Of a stretch of DNA of 64,000 nt, positions 49,488-61,690 are shown piece by piece. The position numbers were made by a program, and so were the translations under genes. Below the pieces are notes generated by a model. It saw only the letters and a program-made list of their open reading frames with translations, was not told where the DNA came from and did no database searches. How positions within the stretch are numbered: position 1 is the first letter of the stretch; each line of letters starts with the position of its first letter. Origin of the DNA: Paraspadella gotoi. Lineage: Eukaryota > Chaetognatha. The stretch is from positions 21,824,278 through 21,888,277 of the forward strand of contig CM119265.1 in assembly GCA_051294375.1 (NCBI GenBank). The letters are read 5' to 3'.

Positions 49488-49969
49488 AGAATATTAATTT
49501 ATATAGCTTTTGATATTCGACTTAATTTTAAACGAATCTCTGTTTGGACCACTTTGGTGTTTTGGAATGACCGCGCATACTAATGAGAGGGGACTTCGTG
49601 CTTTTTATTAATGACTATAAACTGGTTGGAGTAACATCGGGCTAGTTTATATTTAGCGATCTCAACGTGTCGTATTGAACGTGTAACTTCCTTTCTAACT
49701 CTCTAACTTCAGTACTTGTTATTTTTGAATTACGAGATGATGGAGATTTACGTTTGAAGTTTGTTAATGTTTTTTTTGAACAGATGTTGTTCTGTTACGA
49801 AGCATATATATGCAGTTTCGGATTGTTGCTAACAATTAATAGGTGCTTTTTAATCAACTGTTGAATGTTATTTGGTGACACAGTGTAAATTTTTTTGTGT
49901 TGATAATTTTGTATTTGGTACGCAATAAAAAACAGATCTCTATTACTTACCAATGAGTTCTTTTATTCC

Positions 49970-51680
49970 GTGGGCGGAGAAAAGTGAGAATCGGATCTAA
50001 AAGAAATTAGATAAGATTTTAATTTCTAAAATTTTTTAATTTTTAGATAAATTAATAGTTTATACATTAGTTTAGGAGTAGATTGTACCTTTGAATACAA
50101 ACTCCCGCCGCTTTGCAGGGACTCGAAGCACACTCGTCGACATCGATGTCACACGTTTGACTAAGAATCCTTCGGAACAGCTGCACTGGATCCCTTGATA
50201 ATAAAATATAGATCGCTAATATCTATTGAATAATGATTAACTTATACATAGGGTCGGAAGATACTAACTATAAAATGACAAAAAGAACAAAAATTGAAAA
50301 AAGAATGTCCTTTTGTTTTTCTAAAAAGCAGTTTTTAAAATATAAATCATCGAATAAACGAAATTCAATCCAATTTACAGGATCGGCTCCAGACTAATAA
50401 TAACCTTAGACGATCGTGGCAAGTGGCGTTGTGAAGGCAAGGATCGGACGAGCATTCGTCTATTTCTTTCTCACAGTTGACTCCTTCGAAGCCAGAGTCG
50501 CCGCAATCACAATCGTAACTAAATGGAAATATTCACAGTTTATTGCGGAGGCAGCGCTCAAACATTTTATATATTATACATATGTATTAAAAATACGTGA
50601 AAGTGAAAAATAATGCCAGAAAAATTTTTTTATATGCATTGTTCGTTTAATATTTGCTTTGTGCGAAAGTAAAAAAAACCACAAACTGAATGGAGAAAGA
50701 AAGTTTCTCACCCGGACCAAACGCTGTTAACGAATGAACGGAATAAGTAGAATTGTTGAAATCTGTTTAGTTTTAACACGAGATAAAATTTAAATCATCA
50801 CCTGTTCACGCGATCGCGACAGGAGCCGCCGTTGAGACAGGGATCAGAGTAACATTTCGTCGATATCCACGGTGCAGGTTTCGCCCGTGTAACCAGGCGG
50901 ACAATCGCAGCGGAAAGCGTTTACCTGCGATGGTAAAGATGATCAATTTTATTATTTTGAATTATGAAAAGTAGTCAAATATCTGTTTAATAGGCGAGGC
51001 GTAAGACTACCATGTCCTGACATGTGGATCCAGAGGCGCAGGGATTCGATGAGCATTCGTTGATATTTTTCCTCGCAGTTTTCGCCTAAAAAATTTGATT
51101 AGAATTAGAAACAAACAAACAAACAAAAATTTAGAAGCGGTACAAAAAATAGGCGTACAGACAGTAGGGGCTCACTTACCGGCGAATCCTGGCGAGCAGA
51201 TGCAGGAGTAGTTGGCAAGGGCCCATCCTCTAGACAGGTGGCTCCGTTCTTGCAAACTCCCAACGAGCAGATTTTAACGTGAAATTGACAGTTGGCACCT
51301 GAAAGTCACGCGGATTAATCGCGGATCACAGTAGTAGGAAAGGCATAACTTTAACTCACCCACAAACGCATTATCACAAAGGCACTTGTAGCTGCCCACT
51401 GTGTTGTAACAAACTCCTCCGTTGAGACAAGTCGTGCCTTATCAATTCTTTCGAGCATTCGTGACGTCCTCTTCGCATCTGACAATTTAAAACAAAGCTT
51501 GTTTAAATAAAACTTATGATAATTACTAAAGTAAATGTGTTTATGAATATATTAGTTGTATAGGGAATCCAGACCTTCCCCTGAAAGCCTCCCGGACAGA
51601 CGCAGCGGAACCTCCAAGCAGGTCTTCGCATCTCGCGCCGTTAACGCAAGGATTCAACGCGCATTCGTTCGTGTGACATC
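49970..51680 (-). pseudogene. Second copy of the EGF exon group
   Basis: Repeats the exons at 41824-43569. At two places this copy has the better reading. Near 50500 it encodes an intact [10 protein letters not shown] where the first copy has lost a base. Near 51015 it gives STCQDM, with the expected EGF cysteine, where the first copy is garbled. Elsewhere it has its own errors, for example in the exons near 50.85 and 51.45 kb. Confidence 0.8.
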
Positions 51681-51740
51681 ACACGATCCTGAGGTCCCGA
51701 GTTCAGAATCCAGGAAGACGAAAATCAAGGGAGTTGGAAT

Positions 51741-51824
<84 letters not shown>

Positions 51825-52202
51825 AAAAAAGGTAGTTTCAGGCACCGCTTGTCCAAATAGTAAAGTTTTGAAAAAAGAACTGATTTAGACGAAATTTTTC
51901 TTAACACGTTTAAATAATTAAATTAAATAATTCATCGCTCTTAACTAAAATTGAAAATAAATGTTAATAGAACAAGTGTTTTTAATCATGAATAGAATAA
52001 CTACAAATATTACAAGTAAGACCATTTTTGGCTCGCGCGCGAGTTAAGGAGGGTCAATAAAATTAAATTAAATGACCGTAGACGTTGATTACCCGAGCGA
52101 TTAAATATGGAAATCAGTCACAAGACTTCAGACGATTAAAAAAGATATCACATTTAAACATGACTATTAGAGTGATGTGAAAATGATAAAATTTTAGAAA
52201 AT

Positions 52203-52227
52203 NNNNNNNNNNNNNNNNNNNNNNNNN
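52203..52227. other. Assembly gap (25 N)
   Basis: Right border of the contig that carries the low-fidelity copy. An EGF exon that should join the groups at 58 kb and 43.5 kb may be lost in this gap or in the gap at 43.6 kb. Confidence 0.99.
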
Positions 52228-52924
52228 AAAGAGAGAGATTTAATATTGTACTGTTTTTGAAGAATCTTGATAAATAGTTTTTTATTATTTGTGGGTTGTG
52301 GGGCTCCAATAATTCGCTAGAAGGTAGGTGTGTCAGTCATTGGCCTATTAATTGAGTGTTGGTGATTTTTTTAATTCTTTTTTGAACATCAAATATGAAT
52401 ATTTATTTTAAAAAATTATGGTCTCTCTGCTATCAGTCTAATCAGTATGTCGATCGCAACAAAAAAAACGACTGATTTAGCTTTTTACCACTAAATTTTT
52501 GTGGGGCCACGTTAGCATTGTTTGCTCAACTTGTTTGCTTATAATCCATGCTCTTTAGATTAAAATAAAATAATTGGGTTTTAAAAAATACAAATATTGA
52601 TAATGTTTTAAGATAAAATAAGAAAAAATAAACAAGTTGAAAAAATTTGAAAAAATGTATATTTAATTCAGTTACATGAAACAGTCTTGAAAGAAAAAAG
52701 AGAATTTAGAGAGAGAGAAAAAAAAGAGAGAGAGAAAAAAGAAAGGAGAATGAGCAAAAAGAGAGAAAAAGAGGAGAGAGGAGATAAAGGAAAGAAAGAG
52801 AGAAAAAAAAAAGTAGAGAGCGAGAGAGAGAGAGAGAAAGAGAGTAACGAGATAGGGAGAAGATATTTCAGATCAATAACTAGGTCAGAAAGTAATATTT
52901 TCTCATCTAAACTTGTGCTCTCAT

Positions 52925-53172
52925 CCCTAACTCGCCCCTGGGGGAGCAGTGTTTTTGCTCCCAAGGGGTTACACCAGGGGCAGACTTTTTTTGGCCCCAT
53001 GGGGGCTAAGACATTAGGGGCGCCCTACTAGACCAAATGTTGGCCCCAGGGGTGAAACCCCCTGGGGCGGCCGCCTGAGGTCATCCAGCAGGGGGCGCCC
53101 GCTCAATAGATTTTACTGCTCCCCTGGAATAGTCTGGCCTGGGGCCGCCTAGAGCCACCCCGGGGGGCGAGG
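52925..53172. repeat. GC-rich island with palindromes
   Basis: About 250 bp of G/C blocks built from GGGGCC, CCCCTGG and similar words. A perfect 10-bp hairpin at 53043-53068 (GCCCCAGGGG, six-base loop, CCCCTGGGGC) lies inside. Base composition is unlike both flanks. It could be a fragment of a foldback mobile element. Confidence 0.5.
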
Positions 53173-54219
53173 ATTTGGGAGATGACATATCTCGATTTAT
53201 TCTCCAACAAATAAAACAGAGAGTCAACTCCAAAACAATGCTAAACAATAAACAGTACACTATCTGTATAGTATCTACAGTATCTACAGTATCTAAAATA
53301 TTTTTACTTGTTTAAATGACATCCCAATAAATTATTTTTGACAAGGGGAAACCATATGCACTTTATGCACTTTATGCAGTACAGCGATATTTTGGGAAAT
53401 AAAAATCATATGAGTTTTTTGCTGACGTACACAGGTGGGCCAAAATTTTACATTTTTTAGAATATAAAAAAGTCTGCAATAAAAGTCTTTTGTCCGTTTA
53501 CAACCAAATTGACTTATGATGTTAGTTTTTGATTAAATTAATTTTCCTCATGCATGGAAGCGTTTTAATATTTAACAATATATAAGAAATGCTGAAAAAA
53601 ATTTTTTTAAGAAATTTAAATTTTTATAAATGGATTCTGATAAAGATTAAAAAGTTAAATAAAGGTTTGTCCTATAAATTTCAAAAATTTTAATGATAAA
53701 TGGGCAAAAATTTGAAAAAACCTTAAAAAATCATCATCATTATTATCATTCATTAAATTTTATAGTTTTAATTAATTTTCATAGATAAATCATTGAAATT
53801 TCACAAAGTTGTATTAATAACCTTCATCTGACTTTTCAAACTCTCTCAGAAGTAAAAAAAAAAATACAATTTATTAAAATTAATTTTTAACATTATATAG
53901 TATTCGGATAATATAAAATAGCATCCATGCATTTAACTATAAGATAAATCTTAAATTTTTTTTATTTTCACGATCTTTAACAAACACATTAACAATATTT
54001 ATACCGGACTTCTGTTAGTTTGTAACCTGTTCCGACTACACATGGCAGGTGAAGAGATTAACAAGTGTCGAACGAAAACCAGGATATAAAACATTCTTAG
54101 AGAAAGAGAGCTTTTCTTCATTTACTCGGTAAGCTAAGTATAAACGAACTCTGGACCCCGTTTCAGACCACTCGAAAAAGATTTTTTTATAAAAAAAAAT
54201 TATTTTGAGTCCTAATAAA

Positions 54220-57200
54220 ATGGGGAAAACCTCGTCGCCCAATATTGATCAGAATGCAAATGAAGAAGATACAGGTCAGTTTTCCTTTCATATATCAAAG
54301 TTTGACTAAAAACGAAGAATTTTCCTACGATATTGTATCAAATATACTGCTAACTTTCTCATTATTTTTTATTAAGTACATATTAATTAAATGTTCGGTA
54401 CAGTACGAGGGTGATAAGTGAACTGAAATCCTTGAACTATTAAAAAAACCACAATAATCACAATAATTGAGAATTAAGCAGGACTTAAAAATTGTTCTTG
54501 TACAATTAAAGATTTTTTACCGGTTTTAACTGTATTTAGGAAATGAATTGCTTTATAGCATTGAGGACAATCCTCCATGGTATTTGGTCATTTTCTTGGG
54601 TCTTCAGCAATACATGTCCATGGTTGGAGCAACTCTGACCGTCCCATTTCTCGTTGGTAAACGTAATAAAAAGATAGCAAATTAAGTGACTAATTAAATT
54701 CACATCCGCTTCTCGTTGCAGCGGAGGCGTCTTGCGCCACCTACGACGATTTGGCGCTGGGAAAATTAATCTCCACCATATTTTTCGTGTCCGGTTTGAT
54801 CACTTTTTTTCAAACCACTTTCGGAATCAGGTAAATAGTTAAGCCTCGGGCTCAGCACGACATTTATTCGCAATAAATTTTTGTTTTCTCGGAAATTAAT
54901 GGCTAAAAAGCAATCGGTCCAATTTTCAACAGACTGCCAATCATTCAAGGAGGAACGTTCTCATTCTTAGCTCCCGCGATAGCAATTCTCGGTTCGAAAC
55001 GATGGAAGTAAGTTCTCCAAGTTTTGTCTTTAGACGCATATTAAGGACATGAATGACCTATAATTAATGACATGAATGGCCTATAAATAATGACATGAAT
55101 GACCTATAAATAATGACATGAATGACCTATAATTAATGACATGAATGGCTTATAAATAATGACATGAATGACCTATAAATAATGACATGAATGACCTATA
55201 ATTAATGACATGAATGACCTATAAATTATCCACTCGCTCTCGAATCAGTTGCGAAGAATACATCTCATATATGAACGTGACGTTGACGGCAGAAAATTCA
55301 TCTATGACAGAAGAAATACACACGGAGATCTGGCAAGAACGACTTCGAGAAATACAGGGTGCTATAATCCTGGCTTCGATCGCGCAGGTGATGGAGGGAT
55401 GTACATAACAGGTGAAAAAAAAAAAATTTTAACTTTTGACATTTAGAAGAATTGAATATTTTCTAGATATTGATCGGCGGAACCGGCATTCTCGGTCTGG
55501 TGCTCAGATTCATCACTCCGATCACGATAGCGCCGACAATCGCGCTCATCGGTCTATCTCTTTACGGTGAGTCTTCAATCTCCGTCGATGCCACACAAAT
55601 CTTACCCTCAGGCGACTTACCAATCGGTCTTTCCCAATTTTCCCCTCCCTCTCTTTTTCGTCACGATGCGAATCATTTATACTTTTGAAATTTCCGCCAG
55701 GTGCGGCCACCTTCAACGCCTCTCAATACTGGCCTATCAGCCTTCTCACGATCGTGCTCATCACCGTCTTCTCCCAATATTTTCGCAACTTCAACATCCC
55801 CTGTTTCAAAATGACTTTCAACCGCGGGAAGAAAAGCAAAGTCGAGTTTGAAAAATCACGACCGATTCAGATTTTCAAGCTCTTTCCGATCATCCTCGGG
55901 ATCAGTGAGTGAAAGGGATTTTTTGAGATGACCGGAGAGACATTCCTGGTTGATCTGACCACCCCTCCGTCTCAACCTCCTCCGCAGGCATTGTTTGGTT
56001 CCTTTGCGCCGTCCTTACCGTCTCCATGGACCTACCGGAGAACGCCCAGTCCATCCGGACGGACTTGAAGATGGAATCTCTTCACAAATCAGCCTGGTTC
56101 CGTTTTCCTTACCCTTTTCAGTGGGGATGGCCTACTTTTTCCGCATCGTCCGCACTGGGAATGCTGGCAGGTTAGAACAGAAGATATTACGGCATAAAAA
56201 TTTCAATAGAAACACAGGAACTTGTAAAACCAAAAGCCATAAACCCTAAAAAACAAAAGGCGTGCTCGCGTCGATGATCGAGTCCATCGGCGACTACTAC
56301 GCCGCAGCGCGGTTTTCTGGCGCCAAACCGCCGCCCACTCACGCCATCAACCGGGGAATCTTCTTCGAGGGACTCGGCTGCCTTTTGGCGGGAATGTGGG
56401 GCACAGGAAACGGGACCACGTCTTACAGGTAGCGGGAGTTGTTCGTCATGACAACTATTTCAATGACTTTTTAGCACTTTTACATTTCTCAGCGACTTCC
56501 GGAAATATTTGGTTCGATTTCAAAAATTTAATATTCAATGAAAGCAGACGAAAAAAAAACAATACAAGCCAGAACAAATGAAACATCAGCTACAACAACA
56601 ATAATATGGCGACCCCTTTCTTCACTCCAGCGAAAACATCGGCGCTATCGGGATCACGAAAGTCGGCAGCAGACGCGTGATCCAATTTCGTGTGATTCAA
56701 TTGCAGCGGCGACGGCGATGGTTTTCGCGTCGTCGGCAAAATCGGCGGCCTCTTCGCCACGAATTCCGTCGCCGATCGTCGGCGGCGTCTATTTCGCGAT
56801 GTTCGGCCTCATCACCGCCGTCGGCATCTCCAACCTGCAGCTCGTTGACCTCAACTCTTCCAGGTCGTTGCTCTTTTGTTTGGATAGGCTTTTTTGTTAT
56901 GGTTACGTAAAATTAGTTCATTTTGTTTTTAAATGTTTTGCTATACTATGTTTTTTCCATTGAATGATTTTCGATCATTATGACAACTATGTAAATATTC
57001 TTGTACAAAGTCTGCACACTAAACATGATAAAATAGATTCATCCATCCTTGGCCTAATGCATACTTAAGTATGTAAAATAAAACATTCTATTATTCGTTT
57101 CTCCTGTTTTTATTATTTTTGTTATTAAACTTAGTGATTATAATTCTTTCAGAAACTTGTACATCATCGGCCTTTCTCTCTTCGGCGGTCTGGCGATTCC

Positions 57201-57688
57201 CAGTTGGTTCCAATCGAATCCCGACGCCATCCAAACCGGATCCTCTGAAGCGGATCAAATCTTCACTGTTCTTTTGTCCACTTCGATGTTCGTCGGCGGA
57301 GTCATCGCCATCTTTCTGGACACACCGGTCCCAGGTTCGATTCCAGAAGGCGTCGCAGATCGCGATCATATTTTTTTATGACTCGAATTCCCTCAGGGAC
57401 AAAGAAAGAGCGGGTCTGCTCGACTGGTCGGCCGAAACCGCCTCAGGCTCCAATGAAGACACCTACGACTGCCCATGCGGCATGGGGCTTCTAAGGAAGT
57501 TGACTTGTTTTAGGTTAGATCTTTCCGGCGATCCGACTGGTGGGTAACTTTTTCATTAACATTTCATTTAAAATTTTTTTCGACGCAGGTTTTGCCCAAT
57601 TTCTCCGACGTTCGAAGTTTCTCAGTTGAATTGCCGCAAAGGAGGTGGAGATAATCATGCATCGTCCTCGATCGAAAGTGGGCTTTGA
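54220..57688 (+). CDS. SLC23-family nucleobase/ascorbate transporter, ~588 aa, two local frame breaks
   Basis: Exons: 54220-54274, 54540-54656, 54722-54830, 54933-55007, 55249-55387, 55467-55566, 55701-55904, 55988-56170, 56260-56428, 56631-56863, 57153-57334, 57397-57513, 57589-57688. Family hallmarks appear in order: IEDNPPWYL and [19 protein letters not shown] in TM1, [56 protein letters not shown], the transport motif region [25 protein letters not shown], and [17 protein letters not shown]23 proteins are 14-TM Na+-coupled carriers of ascorbate or nucleobases. Two places break the frame: a 17-base gt...ag stretch near 56690-56710 and a missing base in the G run near 57410. Correcting both gives exactly 589 codons, so the gene is probably intact. 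Ascorbate versus nucleobase specificity cannot be told here. Confidence 0.9.
55046..55227. repeat. 23-bp minisatellite, about eight units, in SLC23 intron 4
   Basis: Units of GACATGAATGACCTATAAATAAT and close variants recur every 23 bases and fill most of the intron, ending just before the acceptor of the next exon. Confidence 0.93.
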
Positions 57689-57910
57689 AAAATTTAAACC
57701 TTTAATATGTTAATAGTGTAAAAAGACGTCATGCTTTTTCTTAGCTTTTAGTTTTAACTGATGAGGGATGAGCAATGATAACTTCAGCTTGAGCTACTGT
57801 CCTATTGCTTGAGCTTGAGCTATTGGCCTATTTAAAATCTGAATCGTACAGATAAAAAGTGAAAGCCTTAGAGGATAGCACCGTAACACTAATTTAAAAT
57901 TCAACATTTA

Positions 57911-57916
57911 AATAAA
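57911..57916 (+). terminator. SLC23 poly(A) signal
   Basis: AATAAA lies 223 bp after the stop, shortly before the opposite-strand EGF exon at 58.1 kb. Confidence 0.5.
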
Positions 57917-58074
57917 ATTGTAAGTAAGCAGAGCTATTTTTGTTGTTGTTACTAATGATGTTTATATGTCTTTGTTTCGTTATATTGTTGCCAAAATTAT
58001 ATTGACCCTTTTAAGTTTTATACAATGTATTTTGTGCTTAATATTTTGTATATTCCCAAGCGTAATAGTAGCAC

Positions 58075-58997
58075 CTGACCAACAATAGAGCCATAACAAT
58101 TAATCAGCATCTCTGCACCTGTCGGGCATCCGCACACGTGACCGGCGACGCGATCGTGACAGACAAAGTCGGGATTTTCTTTGGCGCAGTCGACGCCGAT
58201 GCAGTCGTCCTCGTCGATCGAGCAGTCGACGCCGGAGAAACCTGAAAGGGAGATGCGAGCAGGGGAGAATGGGAGATGCAATCGAAGTAATAGAAGGTCC
58301 AGTCATAGACCCAGTATGAGGCTATCAAGAGAGAATGGGAGATGCACTCAAACGGTTGAAGGTATTGTCATAAGATGATGCGAGCAATGAAAATTGTGAG
58401 ATGCACTCAATGGAAAAGAATACGCTCTAAATTGAAAGGGAGATAAGAGAAGATAGGCAGGGAGAACGCACCCAAAATATTTAACATGTGATAAAACGGT
58501 GTATTCCAAATCTAGCCTTACACCAAACAACTTCACACCTATCACACTTAAACGGCTCTCTCTCAAACGTACCTTCTTTGCAAGAGCATTGGAAACTCTT
58601 CCCGTCGTCTCCAGGGACGCACTTTCCTCCGTTGCTGCAGCGAGGAATTCCGCATGGTGAGTAAGGAATGGAACAGTTGGGGCCCATCCAGTCGGGTGGG
58701 CAAGCGCAGCTCCATCCATTCGACTTAGATGGGTAAAGAGAATTGTATGGAGAATGAATAAGATTAAATGAATTTTTTTTAGTTTTATATTTCTTTGATA
58801 ATGATAAAAAATGACGACGACGACGACAACAGCTATAATGACGACGACGACATTTATCTCACACCTGTTCGATACAAAGGCCTCCGTTGATGCAGCCGCA
58901 TGACGAGAGACTTCGGATTTCGCATCTTGAACCCTCGAACTCCGGGAGACACTTGCACACGAATCTGAAGAGAGAGAGAAGTTGTAAATGTATATCT

Positions 58998-59043
<46 letters not shown>

Positions 59044-61690
59044 TTGCCACGAAGTCCAAGCAAGTTCCTCCGTTGAGACACGGATTTGATAGACACTCGT
59101 TGATCCGTTCCAAACATTGAGGTCCTGAGGTTCAAGTTTGAAGAAAGTATTTTAGGAGAGAGAGAAAGAGAGAGAGGAATAAAGAGAGAGAGAACCCCCG
59201 ACTCACCTTTCCATCCCGCTGGACAGTCGCATCGATAATTATCGATCGGATCTTGGGACGACGGATTCACGGAATCCTGAAGAACGGACATACAGATTTC
59301 AGATTGCAGAAAGTTAATCATCACAAAGCAATATGTCCGAACGATTTCAATTAAAAAGATACAAATATAATTTTTTCTTACATTAAATTCAACCAAAGAC
59401 AACATTTCTGAAATTCAACTAGAGTGTCATGTGATTAACCAGTCAGTCATTTCAATAAAAGAAAATGACAGAGGGCAAAAGGTAAAAAGGATAATCAATC
59501 AATCAATCAATCAATCAATCCTCACCGCGAGCCTACACTTTCCCCCATTAAAGCACCGCAGGGGACAGTAATCCATTTCGCATCTTCCCCCATCGAATCC
59601 CGGGGCGCAGGTGCATTTGAAGGCGTCGACGCCGTCCTCGCAGGTGCCGCCATTGAGACAAGGATTCGGGGCGCAGTCGTCGACGTTCTCGTCGCAGGTG
59701 GCGCCGACGAGACCCGGCGGACAGGTGCAGGCGAAGGCTGCGAGGGCTTTGGCGCAGACTTTGGGCGAGAGGATGGGGCAGTCCACACTCAATTCTGAAA
59801 GATAAAGCAAATATATATTCATTTGATAATATTGCTATTACTAACAACCGACATATTCACATGACCTTTAAACTTTAAACTTACCCACGAAAGGCGCTTT
59901 GCACCGGCAAGTGTACTCCAACACGCCGTCGACACAGTGCGCGGATTTGGGGCAGAGGTTGCCGTCGCAGTCGTCGATGTTGACCTCGCACCTTTTGCCG
60001 GTGTAGCCGGGCAAGCAGGTGCAAGAGAAGGCATTGAAGAAGTTATGGCATTTGGCACCATGGAGGCAAGGGTCGGAGAGGCACTCGTCATAGTCCTTAA
60101 GAGATTGATTGATTGATTGATTTATTGATTGATAGATCATCTTCAACAGCAGCAGCATCTCTCTCTCTCTCTCCCTCATCCCTACCTCTTCGCAAGTCAA
60201 TCCAGCAAAGCCTCCCGGACACTCGCAAAAGGCTCCACCGTCAAAGTTGACGCAGCGACCGCCGTTTCGACAGGCCAGCGAGCCAGAGGACTCCGCCAGG
60301 CGACACTCGTCCACATCGTCGCGACAGGCGGGGCCTTCAAAGCCGAGACAGTCGCAGGCGAAGTCGTCGACGCCGTCGATGCAGGCGCCGCGACCGGAGC
60401 AGGAGTCGGCGTCGCACTCGTCAAGGTCGATGGAACAATCGCGGCCGGCGAAGCCTGATTTATTATTGATTGATTTGATTGATTTATCTATTTATTTATT
60501 TGCTGATTGATTGATAATGAGATGATTTGATTTATTAAATGATTTATCGATAAAAATTATGTTTTGATTGATTGATTGTTTATAAGTTAGATTTTTTTTT
60601 AATCGCTTGACTGATTGATTACCTTTCCGACAGACGCATTCGTAGCCGTCGTCCTTCTCGTAACAAACTCCTCGATCCCCGCACGCACTCTTCGATCGAT
60701 TCTTAACTCCTCCACCTCCTCCTTGAACTCCTCCGCCCCCGCAAGGCGACCCCTCTCGATCGCATCTTTCCCCGAAAAATCTTCCTCGACATTCGCAAAC
60801 CGCGACGCCGTCGATCTCCTTACAAACTCCGCGTCCTTCCCCGGCGCCGCAGGGATCGCCCACCGCGGCGCTGCACGGCGCCGGACGACAGGTCGGCGGC
60901 TCCCCGGGCTCCGACGAGCAGACGGCGTCGGCGCCGCAAAGTGTTCGCGACGCGCTAGACCCGGTCGGCGCGGCAGAGGACCGAGCAGGTCGGCGAGAGA
61001 TCGTCGTCGGCGACGCAGCCTTCGAATTCGTCGTCGCTGGAGAGGATCGAGGGGAAGACGACGACGACGACGACGACGACGACGAGTTATAAGCAAGACT
61101 CGGAAAAGTGGAGAGGCGACTTTCGAGGACGTTAAGAAAGAATGTAGTCGTCGTCGTCGCTATTTTGAGAGACAAGAGTCGCCGCCAATAAACGACTTCG
61201 ACGATGCGTCGTTCGCCATCGGCGAAGTAGCGGCCAAAGTTTGCAGTTCGTAATTCCTGAAAGAATTCGTGTAGGATTATCATTTTTGATCAGTTAATCA
61301 CTATTATATACGAAAATTATGAGCGATTATTTCCATATATGTACAACTTCACCATTCCACTCTTATTCGTCTCTGTCCGTTACCCTAAACACTAAACAAC
61401 TAAACAGTAAACAGTAAACAATTATTTCATAATTACCTTTTCAACTTTCGCGCCATCTTCAATGCGAATCAGATATAAGACGGCGACGAGTCTTTGATCC
61501 GCGGAAAACTTGAGATCGATCATCTGACCGAGTGGTAAGTTGATGGAAAAGACGACGCCTCTCGGGTGGCAAGTGGCGAATGCCATTCGCGTTGCCACTG
61601 GCGCGGATGAGGTCAGGTTGAGTTCTTTGAGAATTTGTCTTTCGCTTATCGTTTGGCCGCCGGAACATAGGAGAGTAACGAAGGCGATTG
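58075..61690 (-). CDS. Laminin-G/EGF protein, 5' exon group (probably same gene as 33.5-43.6 kb)
   Basis: Exons 5'->3': 61437-61690, 60623-61256, 60186-60454, 59885-60095, 59526-59794, 59207-59276, 59043-59124, 58865-58964, 58573-58723, and one ending at 58119 or 58075 with right edge 58241. The first starts with phase 1 and a hydrophobic [11 protein letters not shown], so a short start exon should lie upstream. Exons one and two form a laminin-G domain ([13 protein letters not shown] strand, FEGCVADDD end), although the middle of that domain is read in another frame. Next come about a dozen EGF repeats, several calcium-binding. The last exon can end at CGCPTG|GTGCAG (phase 1), which suits an EGF exon that is missing before 43.57 kb. 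If the two groups are one gene, SLC23 also lies in its intron. Product: a large extracellular or surface protein, possibly a second Crumbs-like or related gene. Confidence 0.7.
59001..59040. repeat. (CT)n microsatellite between EGF exons
   Basis: A pure CT run fills most of a 78-bp intron between exons 58865-58964 and 59043-59124. On the gene's strand it is (AG)n starting just after the donor. Confidence 0.93.

Larger units (their letters stand above)
43636..51705. repeat. Low-fidelity direct second copy of 35350-43585
   Basis: The order, exons, introns and 3' flanks of the ABCA gene and the EGF exons recur in the same orientation. Differences are mostly single-base losses, often in short homopolymers, scattered through exons and introns alike, plus a shorter (AG)n run and a few short diverged patches (for example 43780-43830). 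The block is bounded by 25-N gaps apart from about 500 bp on its right. A true recent duplication decaying neutrally is possible. An unmerged alternate haplotype from error-prone long reads is more likely. Confidence 0.9.
51706..54219. other. Spacer with gap, purine run and a GC-rich island
   Basis: It contains a long (AG)n run (about 51745-51822), a 25-N gap (52203-52227), an interrupted purine run (52700-52845), a GC-rich island at about 52.93-53.17 kb in otherwise AT-rich DNA, and the likely 5' flank of the SLC23 gene. No coding sequence is supported. Confidence 0.6.

Noticed and set aside
7517-61690. One giant gene covering all minus-strand EGF exons
   Set aside because: A signal-peptide exon at 26411-26468 joins in phase to the first crumbs EGF exon and is preceded by an in-frame stop, so crumbs most likely starts there and the upstream EGF exons form another gene.
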